From JACQBY01 sp041486115 (lineage in GTDB: Bacteria; Nitrospirota; Nitrospiria; JACQBW01): a stretch of 39,795 nt of DNA. Where the stretch lies: positions 1 through 39,795 of the forward strand of contig JBGPKT010000008.1 of NCBI GenBank assembly GCA_041486115.1. Reading direction: 5' to 3'. The notes below the pieces were generated by a model, which worked only from the letters and a program-made list of their open reading frames with translations, ran no database searches and was not told the DNA's origin. Below, piece after piece: positions 15,515 to 23,507 of the stretch. The position numbers and the translations under genes were made by a program. Position 1 is the first letter of the stretch; every line of letters starts with the position of its first letter.

Positions 15515-16478
15515 TCCTTTAAGGATCACTCTGGGTGGAGGCGGGACAGACCTCCCATCGTATTATCAGGAGCATGAAGGATTTTTAATTGCCGCGGCGA
15601 TTGATAAATATGTCTATGTCACTGTCATGCGTCCCTTTACGGAGGGAATCTTTTTAAAATATTCGAAACTGGAGCATGTGGAAAAAGTGGCGGAGATCCA
15701 TCATCCGATTATCCGGGAAGCGATCCAGATGCTTGGTTTTAAAACGCCCCAGGTTGAAATCACGACATTGGCGGATATCCCCGCAGGAACCGGTTTGGGA
15801 TCATCCGGAAGTTTTACCACGGCGCTTTTAAAGGCATTATATACGCATCGGAAAAGGTTATTGCTTCCCGGAGAGTTAGCCGAAAAGGCCTGCGAAATTG
15901 AAATCGATCGTCTTCGGGAGCCGATAGGCAAACAAGATCAATATATCGCCGCCTATGGAGGGATGACCTGTTTTACCTTTTATAAAGATGGCACGGTTGA
16001 CGCGGTTCCTTTGAAGATCAAAATGGAGACCCTGTATGATCTGGAAGATCACCTCTTGCTTTTTTTCACAGGTTTTTCTCGAAGCGCCGGAAGTATTCTA
16101 AAGGACCAAAATACAAGGACGAAACAGAGCGATCAAGAGATGTTGCAAAACCTCCATTTTGTCAAGGATATTGGCTTGCGGAGTAAAAAGGCCCTGGAAG
16201 CGGGCAACGTCATCTTATTTGGGGAATTAATGCATGAACATTGGGAGCATAAGAAAAAACGTTCTGGCGGAATGAGCAATCCGCAAATCGATGAGTGGTA
16301 TGAAGCCGGGCTAAAAAATGGGGCTGTAGGAGGTAAATTGGTTGGCGCGGGGGGTGGAGGATTTTTACTCTTCTATACGACCGACCGGAATCGATTACGG
16401 CAAGCGATGTCCCGCATAGGACTGGAGGAAGTCCGTTTCCGGTTTGATTTTGAAGGGACCAAGGTGTTGTTGGGATGA
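15498..16478 (+). CDS. hddA: D-glycero-alpha-D-manno-heptose 7-phosphate kinase (GHMP family)
   Basis: 326 residues from the ATG at 15498. An in-frame ATG at 15468 would add ten non-conserved residues inside the upstream gene. GHMP motifs are clear: PLRITLGGGGTDLP (7-20), the ATP loop GLGSSGSFT (99-107), and a glycine-rich C-terminal GGKLVGAGGGGFLLF. The opening GGGGTDLP is typical of HddA and related sugar kinases. It would phosphorylate heptose 7-phosphate at the anomeric carbon, making the 1,7-bisphosphate in the GDP-heptose pathway. The presence of hddC, gmhA and gmhB in order supports this over a fucokinase-type role. Confidence 0.85.
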   Translation: MIITRSPLRITLGGGGTDLPSYYQEHEGFLIAAAIDKYVYVTVMRPFTEGIFLKYSKLEHVEKVAEIHHPIIREAIQMLGFKTPQVEITTLADIPAGTGLGSSGSFTTALLKALYTHRKRLLLPGELAEKACEIEIDRLREPIGKQDQYIAAYGGMTCFTFYKDGTVDAVPLKIKMETLYDLEDHLLLFFTGFSRSAGSILKDQNTRTKQSDQEMLQNLHFVKDIGLRSKKALEAGNVILFGELMHEHWEHKKKRSGGMSNPQIDEWYEAGLKNGAVGGKLVGAGGGGFLLFYTTDRNRLRQAMSRIGLEEVRFRFDFEGTKVLLG

Positions 16479-17179
16479 CTTTGCCTGTGGCAATTCTAGC
16501 AGGTGGGCTGGCGACACGCCTTCGTCCGCTTACCGAACAGATTCCAAAAATCTTGATCGAAGTCGCGGGAAAGCCGTTCATAGAACATCAACTGGATCTG
16601 TTAAAAAAGCATGGCTTAACCGAGGTGGTATTATGTTTAGGCTATTTGGGAGAGAGGGTGAAGTCTGTTTTAGGAAATGGTCATCGATTGGGAGTAAAGA
16701 TTGAATATATCTTTGATGGGCCAACCCTTTTAGGTACAGGGGGATCCCTGGTTAAAGCGCTTCCCCTGCTTGGGGAAAGTTTTTTTGTTCTGTATGGTGA
16801 CACTTATTTGGACTGTCCTTATGAAGTGATTGAAAGAGCGTTCCTGGATAGCGGAAAGTCAGGACTCATGACTGTTTTTCGGAACAAGAATCAATGGGAC
16901 CTAAGCAATGTCCATTTTAGCGACGGAGAGATTCTTTGTTACGATAAAAAAAAGAGGACGCCGGAAATGGAGCATATTGATTATGGCCTTGGAATTTTAA
17001 AGGCAAAAGTTTTTGATCATGTCTCAAAAAATGAAGTGATCGATCTGGCAATGGTTTATCAAAAATTAATTACAAAAGGCGATTTGGCGGGATATGAGGT
17101 CAATAAAAGATTTTACGAGATTGGTTCTCCTGCAGGTTTAGCAGAAACAGAAATTTTTTTATCAAAGGAGCAGGTTTAA
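16475..17179 (+). CDS. hddC: Heptose 1-phosphate guanylyltransferase-like nucleotidyltransferase
   Basis: 234 residues. Nucleotidyltransferase signature LAGGLATRLRPLTEQIPK (8-25), a YGDTYLD metal site, and EHIDYGLGI in the middle. It would join GTP to heptose 1-phosphate to give GDP-heptose. GTP is inferred from the neighbouring hddA, since the family includes other NTP users. It overlaps hddA by 4 bp and shares one base with gmhA. Confidence 0.82.
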   Translation: MTLPVAILAGGLATRLRPLTEQIPKILIEVAGKPFIEHQLDLLKKHGLTEVVLCLGYLGERVKSVLGNGHRLGVKIEYIFDGPTLLGTGGSLVKALPLLGESFFVLYGDTYLDCPYEVIERAFLDSGKSGLMTVFRNKNQWDLSNVHFSDGEILCYDKKKRTPEMEHIDYGLGILKAKVFDHVSKNEVIDLAMVYQKLITKGDLAGYEVNKRFYEIGSPAGLAETEIFLSKEQV

Positions 17180-17778
17180 TGGATTACACACGGCAACATC
17201 TTAATGAAGCCAGCAAGATCATCTCCCAACTGGATGTCTCTGCCATTGAAAAGATGGTGGCTCTGTTGAGTGATCTTCGTCATCAAGAAGGGAGGTTGTT
17301 TTTCTTGGGTGTCGGCGGGAGCGCGGCCAATTGTTCCCATGCGGTCAATGATTTCCGTAAAATCGTTGGAATCGAATCTTATACCCCGGTTGACAACGTA
17401 TCCGAACTGACGGCCCGGACCAATGATGAAGGATGGGCAAGTGTCTTTGTCGAATGGCTCAAGGGGAGCCATTTACGGTCAAAAGATATGGTGTTTGTGT
17501 TTTCAGTCGGAGGAGGAAATCTCGAAAAAAATATCAGTCCAAACCTGGTTTCCGCCCTTCAATTTGCAAAAGAAACAGGCGCAAAGGTTTTAGGAGTGGT
17601 AGGCCGCGATGGGGGGTATACCGCCAAGGTGGCCGATGCGTGTGTAATTATTCCGACGATTAACGCAGATTCCGTAACTCCCCATTCGGAGGCTTTTCAA
17701 GGAGTTATTTGGCATTTGTTAGTATCACACCCCTTGCTAAAACAAAAACAGACGAAGTGGGAATCTGCTTCGAGGTGA
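17179..17778 (+). CDS. gmhA: Phosphoheptose isomerase-like SIS protein
   Basis: 199 residues with a single SIS domain (about 35-190). The sugar-phosphate loop is GVGGSAANCSH, followed by FSVGGGN and a C-terminal EAFQGVIWHLL helix. GmhA turns sedoheptulose 7-phosphate into D-glycero-D-manno-heptose 7-phosphate. It differs from the E. coli enzyme in some presumed metal positions: after the loop His there is Asp instead of Glu, and Glu instead of Gln near the C-terminus. These are conservative changes. It sits between hddC and gmhB, as expected for this pathway. Confidence 0.8.
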   Translation: MDYTRQHLNEASKIISQLDVSAIEKMVALLSDLRHQEGRLFFLGVGGSAANCSHAVNDFRKIVGIESYTPVDNVSELTARTNDEGWASVFVEWLKGSHLRSKDMVFVFSVGGGNLEKNISPNLVSALQFAKETGAKVLGVVGRDGGYTAKVADACVIIPTINADSVTPHSEAFQGVIWHLLVSHPLLKQKQTKWESASR

Positions 17779-18305
17779 TGCGACGGGCTGTTTTTTTAGA
17801 TCGGGATGGAGTGATTAACCGTGCAATTGTTCGTAATGGCCGCCCCTATCCACCTTCCAATATTTCAGAGTTAGAGATTTTGCCAAAAGTTCCTGAAGCG
17901 CTGGAACGTTTACACGTTGCAGGCTTTCGATTGATTGTGGTCACAAACCAGCCGGATGTGGCTCGTGGGGTTCAGAAAAAGGAGGTGATTGAAATAATGC
18001 ATGCCTCTTTAAAACAACAACTTCCACTGGATGAGATTCTTGTCTGTTATCATGATGATGGAGATCAATGTCATTGCCGTAAGCCCGCCCCTGGATTATT
18101 GTTAGACTCAGCCCGGAAATGGAGACTGAATATGGCCGATTGTTTTATGGTGGGGGACCGATGGCGTGATATCGAAGCAGGAAAAAAGGCGGGATGTGCT
18201 TCAATTTTCATTGATTATGGGTATACAGAAACTCCAGCAGACCCATTCAGCTTTAAAGTCAAATCACTTTATGAAGCGGTTGATTGGATTCTGAAACAAA
18301 AATAA
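17778..18305 (+). CDS. gmhB: D-glycero-D-manno-heptose 1,7-bisphosphate 7-phosphatase
   Basis: 175 residues from the ATG at 17778, which overlaps the gmhA stop by one base and has GAGG just upstream. An in-frame start at 17709 would lie inside gmhA and add unrelated residues. HAD motifs: FLDRDGV (6-12), VVTNQ (54-58), RKPAPG, and MVGDRWRDI. The insert C90-x-H92-x5-C98-x-C100 matches the zinc-binding loop typical of GmhB. It removes the 7-phosphate from heptose 1,7-bisphosphate made by HddA. Confidence 0.88.
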   Translation: MRRAVFLDRDGVINRAIVRNGRPYPPSNISELEILPKVPEALERLHVAGFRLIVVTNQPDVARGVQKKEVIEIMHASLKQQLPLDEILVCYHDDGDQCHCRKPAPGLLLDSARKWRLNMADCFMVGDRWRDIEAGKKAGCASIFIDYGYTETPADPFSFKVKSLYEAVDWILKQK

Positions 18306-18322
18306 AAGCAGAGGAGGCCATC

Positions 18323-19039
18323 ATGAAAAGGATAGAAAATTTAAATGTAAAAATATTTGCGGATGGTGCGGATAAGGCAGGAATGTTGGAAATGTATTTC
18401 AAACCGTTTATTAAAGGTTTTACCACAAATCCTACATTAATGCGCAAGGCGGGAATTTCCGATTATCGTGCTTTTGCGAAGGATATTATTCAGGCCATTC
18501 CAGACCGCCCTATTTCATTTGAAGTCTTTTCTGACGAATTTCCGGAGATGGAACGACAGGCCATGGAAATCGCTGACTGGGGAAGTCAAGTATATGTCAA
18601 AATCCCTGTGACCAATACACGTGGAGAGACATCGTATGATTTGGTGGAAAAATTGTCACATAAAGGGGTTAAGCTAAATGTAACTGCTTTAATGACCTTG
18701 GATCAAGTCCGGGATGTGGTAAAGCATATTTCTCCTGAGACCCCATGCTATATTTCAGTTTTTGCCGGAAGAGTTGCAGATACCGGGCGTGATCCCTTGC
18801 CCTTGATGTCCGCGGCCGTCGAATTGCTGAAACCAAATCTTAAAGCTGAACTGATTTGGGCCAGTCCCCGGGAATTACTTAACATCTTCCATGCTGAAAT
18901 GGTCGGTTGTCATATTATTACGGTCACCAACGATATTTTAAAAAAACTTTCATTTGTTGGTTATGACCTCAAAGACTTTTCCCTCGACACCGTCAAGATG
19001 TTTTATAATGATGCAAATTTAGCTGGATTTGCCCTTTAA
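18323..19039 (+). CDS. Transaldolase / fructose-6-phosphate aldolase family protein
   Basis: 238 residues from the ATG at 18323, chosen for its AGAGGAGG ribosome binding site. An upstream ATG at 18284 lies within gmhB. The family motif GFTTNPTL is at 32-39 and the Schiff-base lysine is K93 in VYVKIPVTN. Last gene of the heptose operon. A transaldolase here could make sedoheptulose 7-phosphate, the GmhA substrate, and so supply the pathway independently of central metabolism. This role is inferred from position. An aldolase acting on another sugar is possible. Confidence 0.85.
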   Translation: MKRIENLNVKIFADGADKAGMLEMYFKPFIKGFTTNPTLMRKAGISDYRAFAKDIIQAIPDRPISFEVFSDEFPEMERQAMEIADWGSQVYVKIPVTNTRGETSYDLVEKLSHKGVKLNVTALMTLDQVRDVVKHISPETPCYISVFAGRVADTGRDPLPLMSAAVELLKPNLKAELIWASPRELLNIFHAEMVGCHIITVTNDILKKLSFVGYDLKDFSLDTVKMFYNDANLAGFAL

Positions 19040-19135
19040 TAATATCATTAAGAAGCCAAGAAAATTTTCAATTTATTATTTCGACAACAAATAATTATTA
19101 TTTATTGATTGCTAAGACAGGGTATCCGTCGAAAA
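19040..19135. other. AT-rich spacer upstream of promoter copy B
   Basis: Very AT-rich around 19068-19110, similar to an UP element. No convincing terminator for the heptose operon is visible. Confidence 0.4.
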
Positions 19136-19164
19136 TTGACAAAGGGCCTCCGTTTTGTTAGCAT
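19136..19164 (+). promoter_or_regulatory. Sigma-70-type promoter, copy B
   Basis: TTGACA (19136-19141), a 17-bp spacer and TAGCAT (19159-19164) preceded by TGT. The same elements and nearly the same spacer as copy A at 10111. Start predicted near 19171. Confidence 0.7.
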
Positions 19165-19170
19165 CGAAAA

Positions 19171-19435
19171 ATTCGCTTCTGCCTTCTTACTGATTTTTTC
19201 GAGCCAGGGAAAGGTTTTAAAACCAGGGCACGATTTACCTGCGATTTATGTTTCCCTTAAAAGTAGAGAAGTTTATCAAACGGTTTTCCTCCATTTGGCT
19301 AACTTAATTTATTTAAATCTTTTTTTCAAGTTTTCTCCTGTAGGTGAAAAAGCGAACCCTTGTTCGATGCGAGAAGAAAACTTTTGTGCCATTTCACTCT
19401 GATAGATGATTATTGAAAATTAAGGGAAAAAGCCG
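19171..19435 (+). promoter_or_regulatory. Conserved leader, copy B, in front of a new gene set
   Basis: It aligns with the leader of the NusG paralogue up to that gene's TTG start, which corresponds to a TTG at 19350. That TTG opens only an 18-codon frame here, and the real gene starts at 19436. Shared blocks are AGGGAAAGGT (19206-19215), GGGCACGATTTA (19226-19237), CGGTTTTCC (19281-19289) and TTTGGCTA (19294-19301). The same hairpins can form: CAGG/CCTG (19205-19208 with 19238-19241) enclosing GGTTTTAAAACC, and CAAACGGT against TCCATTTG (19277-19297). A longer open frame across this region (19109-19402) runs through the promoter and is not credible. Confidence 0.65.
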
Positions 19436-20191
19436 ATGGATCTAGAAGCCCAGTACGACTGGCTTGCCTCTAACTTCTCGAAGGGGGCGCCGCATCCGTT
19501 CAATCGGTGGGCGACGCGACCTCACCTCGATCCACGCAGAGGGGTGACTGTTATTGGAAGGTTCTCGACCGACAACTGCAGATCGATTCGGGAGTTACTC
19601 CGAAGACTTAGGGTTGATTTGGCTGGACACCTTGTTTACCCCGATGACAGGGTTCACCTTACTGTTGTTGTCCTGGTGCCCGCGGGATATCGGACAGTGA
19701 TGCCACCGGAAGCTTATATTCCCCCGGTTTGTTTGTCCTTACAGGGGTTCCCCGTATTTAGCCTGCGAATGGAGGGTCCCTCGTCGGCAGGCGCTTCGGT
19801 TATCCTACGGGGTTTTCCGTTGGGGGATGACCTCGAAATGCTTCGGGCGAAAATTCGATCTGCGGTTTCTTCGCAAGGACTTCCAAATTTTGAAGGTAAG
19901 GTGGCCTGTTACGATGGAAGCCAGCGACTTCGCTGTACTGCCCATGTCACTTTGGCCAGGCTGAGCTTTTCTGACGAAAATCTCAAGGAAAAATTGTCCG
20001 CTTATTCTGCTTTATCGTACGGCAGAGTAGAAGTGTCAACGGTTGAGCTTGTAAGACATGACGAGTTTTTAACCCCTGAGAAGTGTCGCATTCTCTTCTC
20101 GGTGGAGCTCCTCGAATCAAAAGTTAAAACGAGGGAGGCCGGATGTTACAACGGAGTTTCTCTCAAGAAAAAAGAAGAGCGTTCTAACTAA
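19436..20191 (+). CDS. 2H phosphoesterase-like protein
   Basis: 251 residues. The two catalytic signatures of the 2H (LigT/cyclic phosphodiesterase) superfamily are visible: HLT at 74-76 and HVT at 170-172, about 95 residues apart as expected. Members open cyclic phosphates or phosphodiesters in RNA and small molecules. It is the first gene after leader copy B. Such an enzyme is not a standard part of polysaccharide loci. It could act on a cyclic phosphate by-product, on an RNA end, or on a sugar-phosphate ester. No closer family was recognised. AAGGGAAA precedes the ATG. Confidence 0.7.
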   Translation: MDLEAQYDWLASNFSKGAPHPFNRWATRPHLDPRRGVTVIGRFSTDNCRSIRELLRRLRVDLAGHLVYPDDRVHLTVVVLVPAGYRTVMPPEAYIPPVCLSLQGFPVFSLRMEGPSSAGASVILRGFPLGDDLEMLRAKIRSAVSSQGLPNFEGKVACYDGSQRLRCTAHVTLARLSFSDENLKEKLSAYSALSYGRVEVSTVELVRHDEFLTPEKCRILFSVELLESKVKTREAGCYNGVSLKKKEERSN

Positions 20192-20219
20192 ACGATATAA
20201 CTAAATAGGTGGAGGAATC

Positions 20220-21128
20220 ATGAAGATATTGGTTACAGGTGCGGGGTTTATTGGTAGTCATGTTGTTGAAAGACTTTTAGAGTTGGGACATGAGGTTTCA
20301 ATTTTTGATCGTTTTCCAAAAAAACGCGAAGAGTGGGGAAACAAAGTACGTACTTTTCTTGGGGACATTCGTGACCGTGAGGCGGTGACAGAGGCGGTCT
20401 ACCAACACGATGGAGTCCTTAACCTGGCGGGCATTTTAGGAACGATGGAGACAGTGGACAATCCGCATCCGTCCGTTGATACCAATATCCATGGCGCGTT
20501 AAATATATTCGAGGGTTGTCGCCCAAATTCGATGCACAAGGAAGGTATTAGGGGTGTTCAAATTGCTGTGGGTAATCATTTTATGAATAACACCTATTCG
20601 ATTACGAAGACTACTGCAGAGAGATTCGCCTTGATGTTTAATAAAGAACATAAGACAAAGATTGCAGTTGTGCGAGCGTTAAATGCTTACGGAGAATATC
20701 AAAAACACAAACCGGTGAAAAAAATTACTCCAAATTTTATCGTCCGGGCGTTGCGTGGAGAACCGATCGAAATATTTGGCGATGGGGAACAAATTATGGA
20801 TATGATCTACGTAAAAGACGTCGCGGAAATTTTAATCCGTGCGCTTCTCGGGGATCATGGGTGCTATGACCAAATATTTGAAGCAGGTACAGGTCGCAGA
20901 ACAACGGTCAATGAGATCGCTTTATTAGTCAATAAACTCATTGGCAATAATGCCGGAATTAGACATTTACCCATGCGGGCTGGAGAACCGGAAAGAAGCA
21001 TAGTACTGGGAAATCCGTCCACCCTGAAGCCCCTGGGAATGTCTGAACAGGATCTGGCCCCGCTGGAAAAAGGTATGGAACAAACGATCACCTGGTACCG
21101 AAATCATTACAATTGGAAAAACATTTGA
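20220..21128 (+). CDS. NAD-dependent sugar-nucleotide epimerase/dehydratase
   Basis: 302 residues, extended SDR. Cofactor loop GAGFIG, first acidic residue in IFDRFP, active-site YSITK, and a RAL-x-AYGEYQ substrate loop. The usual Ser/Thr before the Tyr is less clear because the segment reads QIAVGNHFMNNTYSITK. AGGTGGAGG-type ribosome binding site just upstream. It lies between the 2H phosphoesterase and another epimerase. Probably a GalE- or RmlB-like step on a UDP-, GDP- or CDP-sugar. Substrate unknown. Confidence 0.82.
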   Translation: MKILVTGAGFIGSHVVERLLELGHEVSIFDRFPKKREEWGNKVRTFLGDIRDREAVTEAVYQHDGVLNLAGILGTMETVDNPHPSVDTNIHGALNIFEGCRPNSMHKEGIRGVQIAVGNHFMNNTYSITKTTAERFALMFNKEHKTKIAVVRALNAYGEYQKHKPVKKITPNFIVRALRGEPIEIFGDGEQIMDMIYVKDVAEILIRALLGDHGCYDQIFEAGTGRRTTVNEIALLVNKLIGNNAGIRHLPMRAGEPERSIVLGNPSTLKPLGMSEQDLAPLEKGMEQTITWYRNHYNWKNI

Positions 21129-21161
21129 CGTTGCCTCTTTAACCAGGGAGATTTCAATATT

Positions 21162-22211
21162 ATGGATACAATGTTGATTACGGGGGCAGGGGGTCTAGTA
21201 GGGTCTTCGGCGGTCGAGCACTTTCATGCTCAGGGATATAACCTCGTAGGAGTGGACAACAACTTGCGTGGAAGATTGTTGCACGATCCGAAAGCATCCA
21301 CTCAGTGGAACATTGAGAGACTCACGCGGACGCTCTCGAAGTTTACCAACCATCCCTATGACATAAGAGATAAACAGGCTCTAACGCCTCTCTTCAGTGA
21401 TGGAGGCAAGCAAATCCGAGCGGTAGTTCACTGCGCAGCTCAGACAGCACATGAAGGTGAATTACTTGAAGATTTTCAAATCAATACTTTAGGAACTTTG
21501 AACCTTCTCGATCTTTGGCATAAATACTGCCCGGAAGCGGTGTTCGTTTATCTGTCCACAATTAAAGTTTATGGAAATTACCCAAATACCCTCAAATACG
21601 AGCGCCTGACCAGTCGCTATGATCTAAAGCTCTCTGATCGTTACTATCAGGGATTTGATGAAGGTGTTTCGATTGACCAGGGAATGTCGAGTTTCTTCGG
21701 CAGATCTAAGACGGCAGCTGACTTGTATGTTCAGGAATATGCATATCAGTTCGGTTTAAAAACTGTTTGTTTTAGAGCCTCTTGTCTTACAGGGGGCCAG
21801 CATTCCGGAACGGAAGCGCATGGAATGTTGTCGTACATGATGCGGTGTGCCTACACAAAGACGCCATATCGGATATACGGATATGAAGGATTGCAAGTGC
21901 GGGATCAACTTCATGCTAAAGACCTGGTAGAAGCAATCAATAATGTGATTACAAATCCAAAATCAAATGTAGTCTACAATATTGGGGGAGGTAGAAATAG
22001 CACCTGTTCGACCCTTGAAGCCATTGAGATTTGCCAAAAGATTACGGGAAACAAGATGTCCTATTCTCATCAGTCAATGAGAACGGGGGATCATAGATGG
22101 TGGATTACGGATAATTCGAGATTCATTCGCGATTATCCGAAATGGAAAGCCAATTATTCATTAGGTGATATATTGCAGGATATATATGATCAGGGAAAGC
22201 ATCGTTGGTAA
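21162..22211 (+). CDS. CDP-paratose/tyvelose 2-epimerase-like protein
   Basis: 349 residues. Extended SDR with GAGGLVG at the start, and the segment CFRASCLTGGQHSGTEAHGMLSYM, which recalls CDP-tyvelose epimerases and relatives. The active-site YxxxK reads FGRSK, so the Tyr is Phe. I recall the same change in an uncharacterised sister group, so it may be a family trait and not a defect. It is preceded by AGGGAG and overlaps the next gene. A 2-epimerase or a modified activity on a nucleotide sugar is likely. Confidence 0.8.
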   Translation: MDTMLITGAGGLVGSSAVEHFHAQGYNLVGVDNNLRGRLLHDPKASTQWNIERLTRTLSKFTNHPYDIRDKQALTPLFSDGGKQIRAVVHCAAQTAHEGELLEDFQINTLGTLNLLDLWHKYCPEAVFVYLSTIKVYGNYPNTLKYERLTSRYDLKLSDRYYQGFDEGVSIDQGMSSFFGRSKTAADLYVQEYAYQFGLKTVCFRASCLTGGQHSGTEAHGMLSYMMRCAYTKTPYRIYGYEGLQVRDQLHAKDLVEAINNVITNPKSNVVYNIGGGRNSTCSTLEAIEICQKITGNKMSYSHQSMRTGDHRWWITDNSRFIRDYPKWKANYSLGDILQDIYDQGKHRW

Positions 22212-23445
22212 ACAAGTAGTTGTTTCTCGCGGTACTGTGAAGGAGGTTCTCAAAAGAGCCTGTCGTAAAGCTTTCTACTCGCCTGTTGTATACAGTGCAA
22301 TAGGACAATACTATCGATGGATACAAAGCCGACAAATCGAAAGGGAGCAGGCCGAATACGAATTGCGAGCGGCGGGAATGGGCCTTGTGCGGGACTGGTC
22401 TGTCGATGAGGTTCGCGAGCGAATAATCAAGCGGTTGGCACTTCGCAATATTTCCCCGGGGCCAAAAGTTAAGGAACAGCTGCACGTTGTCTACGCCAGC
22501 GGACATTCTCATTGGGACATTAAAAATATAGTTCCGTCGCTTGCCCGGTTTGCAGAAGTTACAACCTACCTTCTTTCCGAACATGGTTTTAATGCCCAAA
22601 GCGCTAATTGGATAAATATCAGAGAGGAGATGAATAGTCGTTTCGTTGACTATATTGCCCGTTTGCACAAAGAAAGGCCAGTAGACCTGATTCTTACTTA
22701 TTATTCTGGTCATCATGTTAGTCCTCAAACAGTGGAAAAAATTAATGCGATGGGCATTGTTACAGCAGCATTCCATCTTGATGATCGGTTGTACTTTCGA
22801 GGTGAAAAGCTCGGCGGTCGCTGGAGAGGGCCAGCTGCTGTAGCGCAAGCCTATGATCTCAATCTAACACAAGCGCCGGAGTCATTAATTAAGTATCGCG
22901 TCGAGGGTGGAATCCCCATGTTTTGGCCGCTGGCGGCTAACCCAGATCTTTGTTATCCTCGCAATGGTCCATTCCGATACGATGTGTCGTTCGTGGGTTC
23001 AGCATATGGAAATCGAATTTCGACAATCCGGTATTTAAAGCGCCATGGCATCAATGTCGCAACATTTGGACAAGGTTGGAAAAGCGGATTCTTGCCCGCT
23101 GATCATTTTCAAGAGATCTATTGCGCTTCGCGTATTAATCTGAATTTTGATGATATCGGATTTACCAGGTATCAGTGCGGAAAAATTCGTGATTTTGAAG
23201 TCCCCATGTGTGGCGCACTCATGTTGTGCACCCACAACGAGCATCTTAAGGACTTTTTTGACCTGGAGTCCGAGATCTTCACATTTAGAAATCCTCAGGA
23301 GAGTATTTTACAAATACGACGTCTCCTTGCTGATGAGGGATTATGTGAACGAGCGCGAGCCCTAGCAAGAAAACGAGCTCTCAATGAGCACACTTGGGAA
23401 GAACGAATGAAAATGCTATTACAAGTCATTGGTTTTGTCTCCTGA
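22186..23445 (+). CDS. CgeB-like glycosyltransferase
   Basis: 419 residues from the ATG at 22186, chosen because AGGA lies 5 nt before it. A GTG at 22165 is also in frame. The C-terminal half matches the CgeB/spore-maturation-type glycosyltransferases: YDVSFVGSAYGNR, INLNFDDIGFTRYQCGKIRDFEVPMCGALMLC, and a final ARALARKRALNEHTWEERM helix. Retaining GT-B fold expected, acting at the cytoplasmic membrane face. It overlaps the epimerase gene by 26 bp. Sugar donor unknown. Confidence 0.75.
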   Translation: MIRESIVGKQVVVSRGTVKEVLKRACRKAFYSPVVYSAIGQYYRWIQSRQIEREQAEYELRAAGMGLVRDWSVDEVRERIIKRLALRNISPGPKVKEQLHVVYASGHSHWDIKNIVPSLARFAEVTTYLLSEHGFNAQSANWINIREEMNSRFVDYIARLHKERPVDLILTYYSGHHVSPQTVEKINAMGIVTAAFHLDDRLYFRGEKLGGRWRGPAAVAQAYDLNLTQAPESLIKYRVEGGIPMFWPLAANPDLCYPRNGPFRYDVSFVGSAYGNRISTIRYLKRHGINVATFGQGWKSGFLPADHFQEIYCASRINLNFDDIGFTRYQCGKIRDFEVPMCGALMLCTHNEHLKDFFDLESEIFTFRNPQESILQIRRLLADEGLCERARALARKRALNEHTWEERMKMLLQVIGFVS

Positions 23446-23507
23446 TAGGAAGACATATTTCGGCCCAATAGGGAACATGTACGGCGTCAACGGAAACTGG
23501 ACAAATA

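Noticed and set aside
19109..19402. 97-codon open frame across leader copy B
   Set aside because: It spans the -35, the -10 and the conserved leader blocks, has no ribosome binding site, and its counterpart in copy A is not an open frame of similar sequence.
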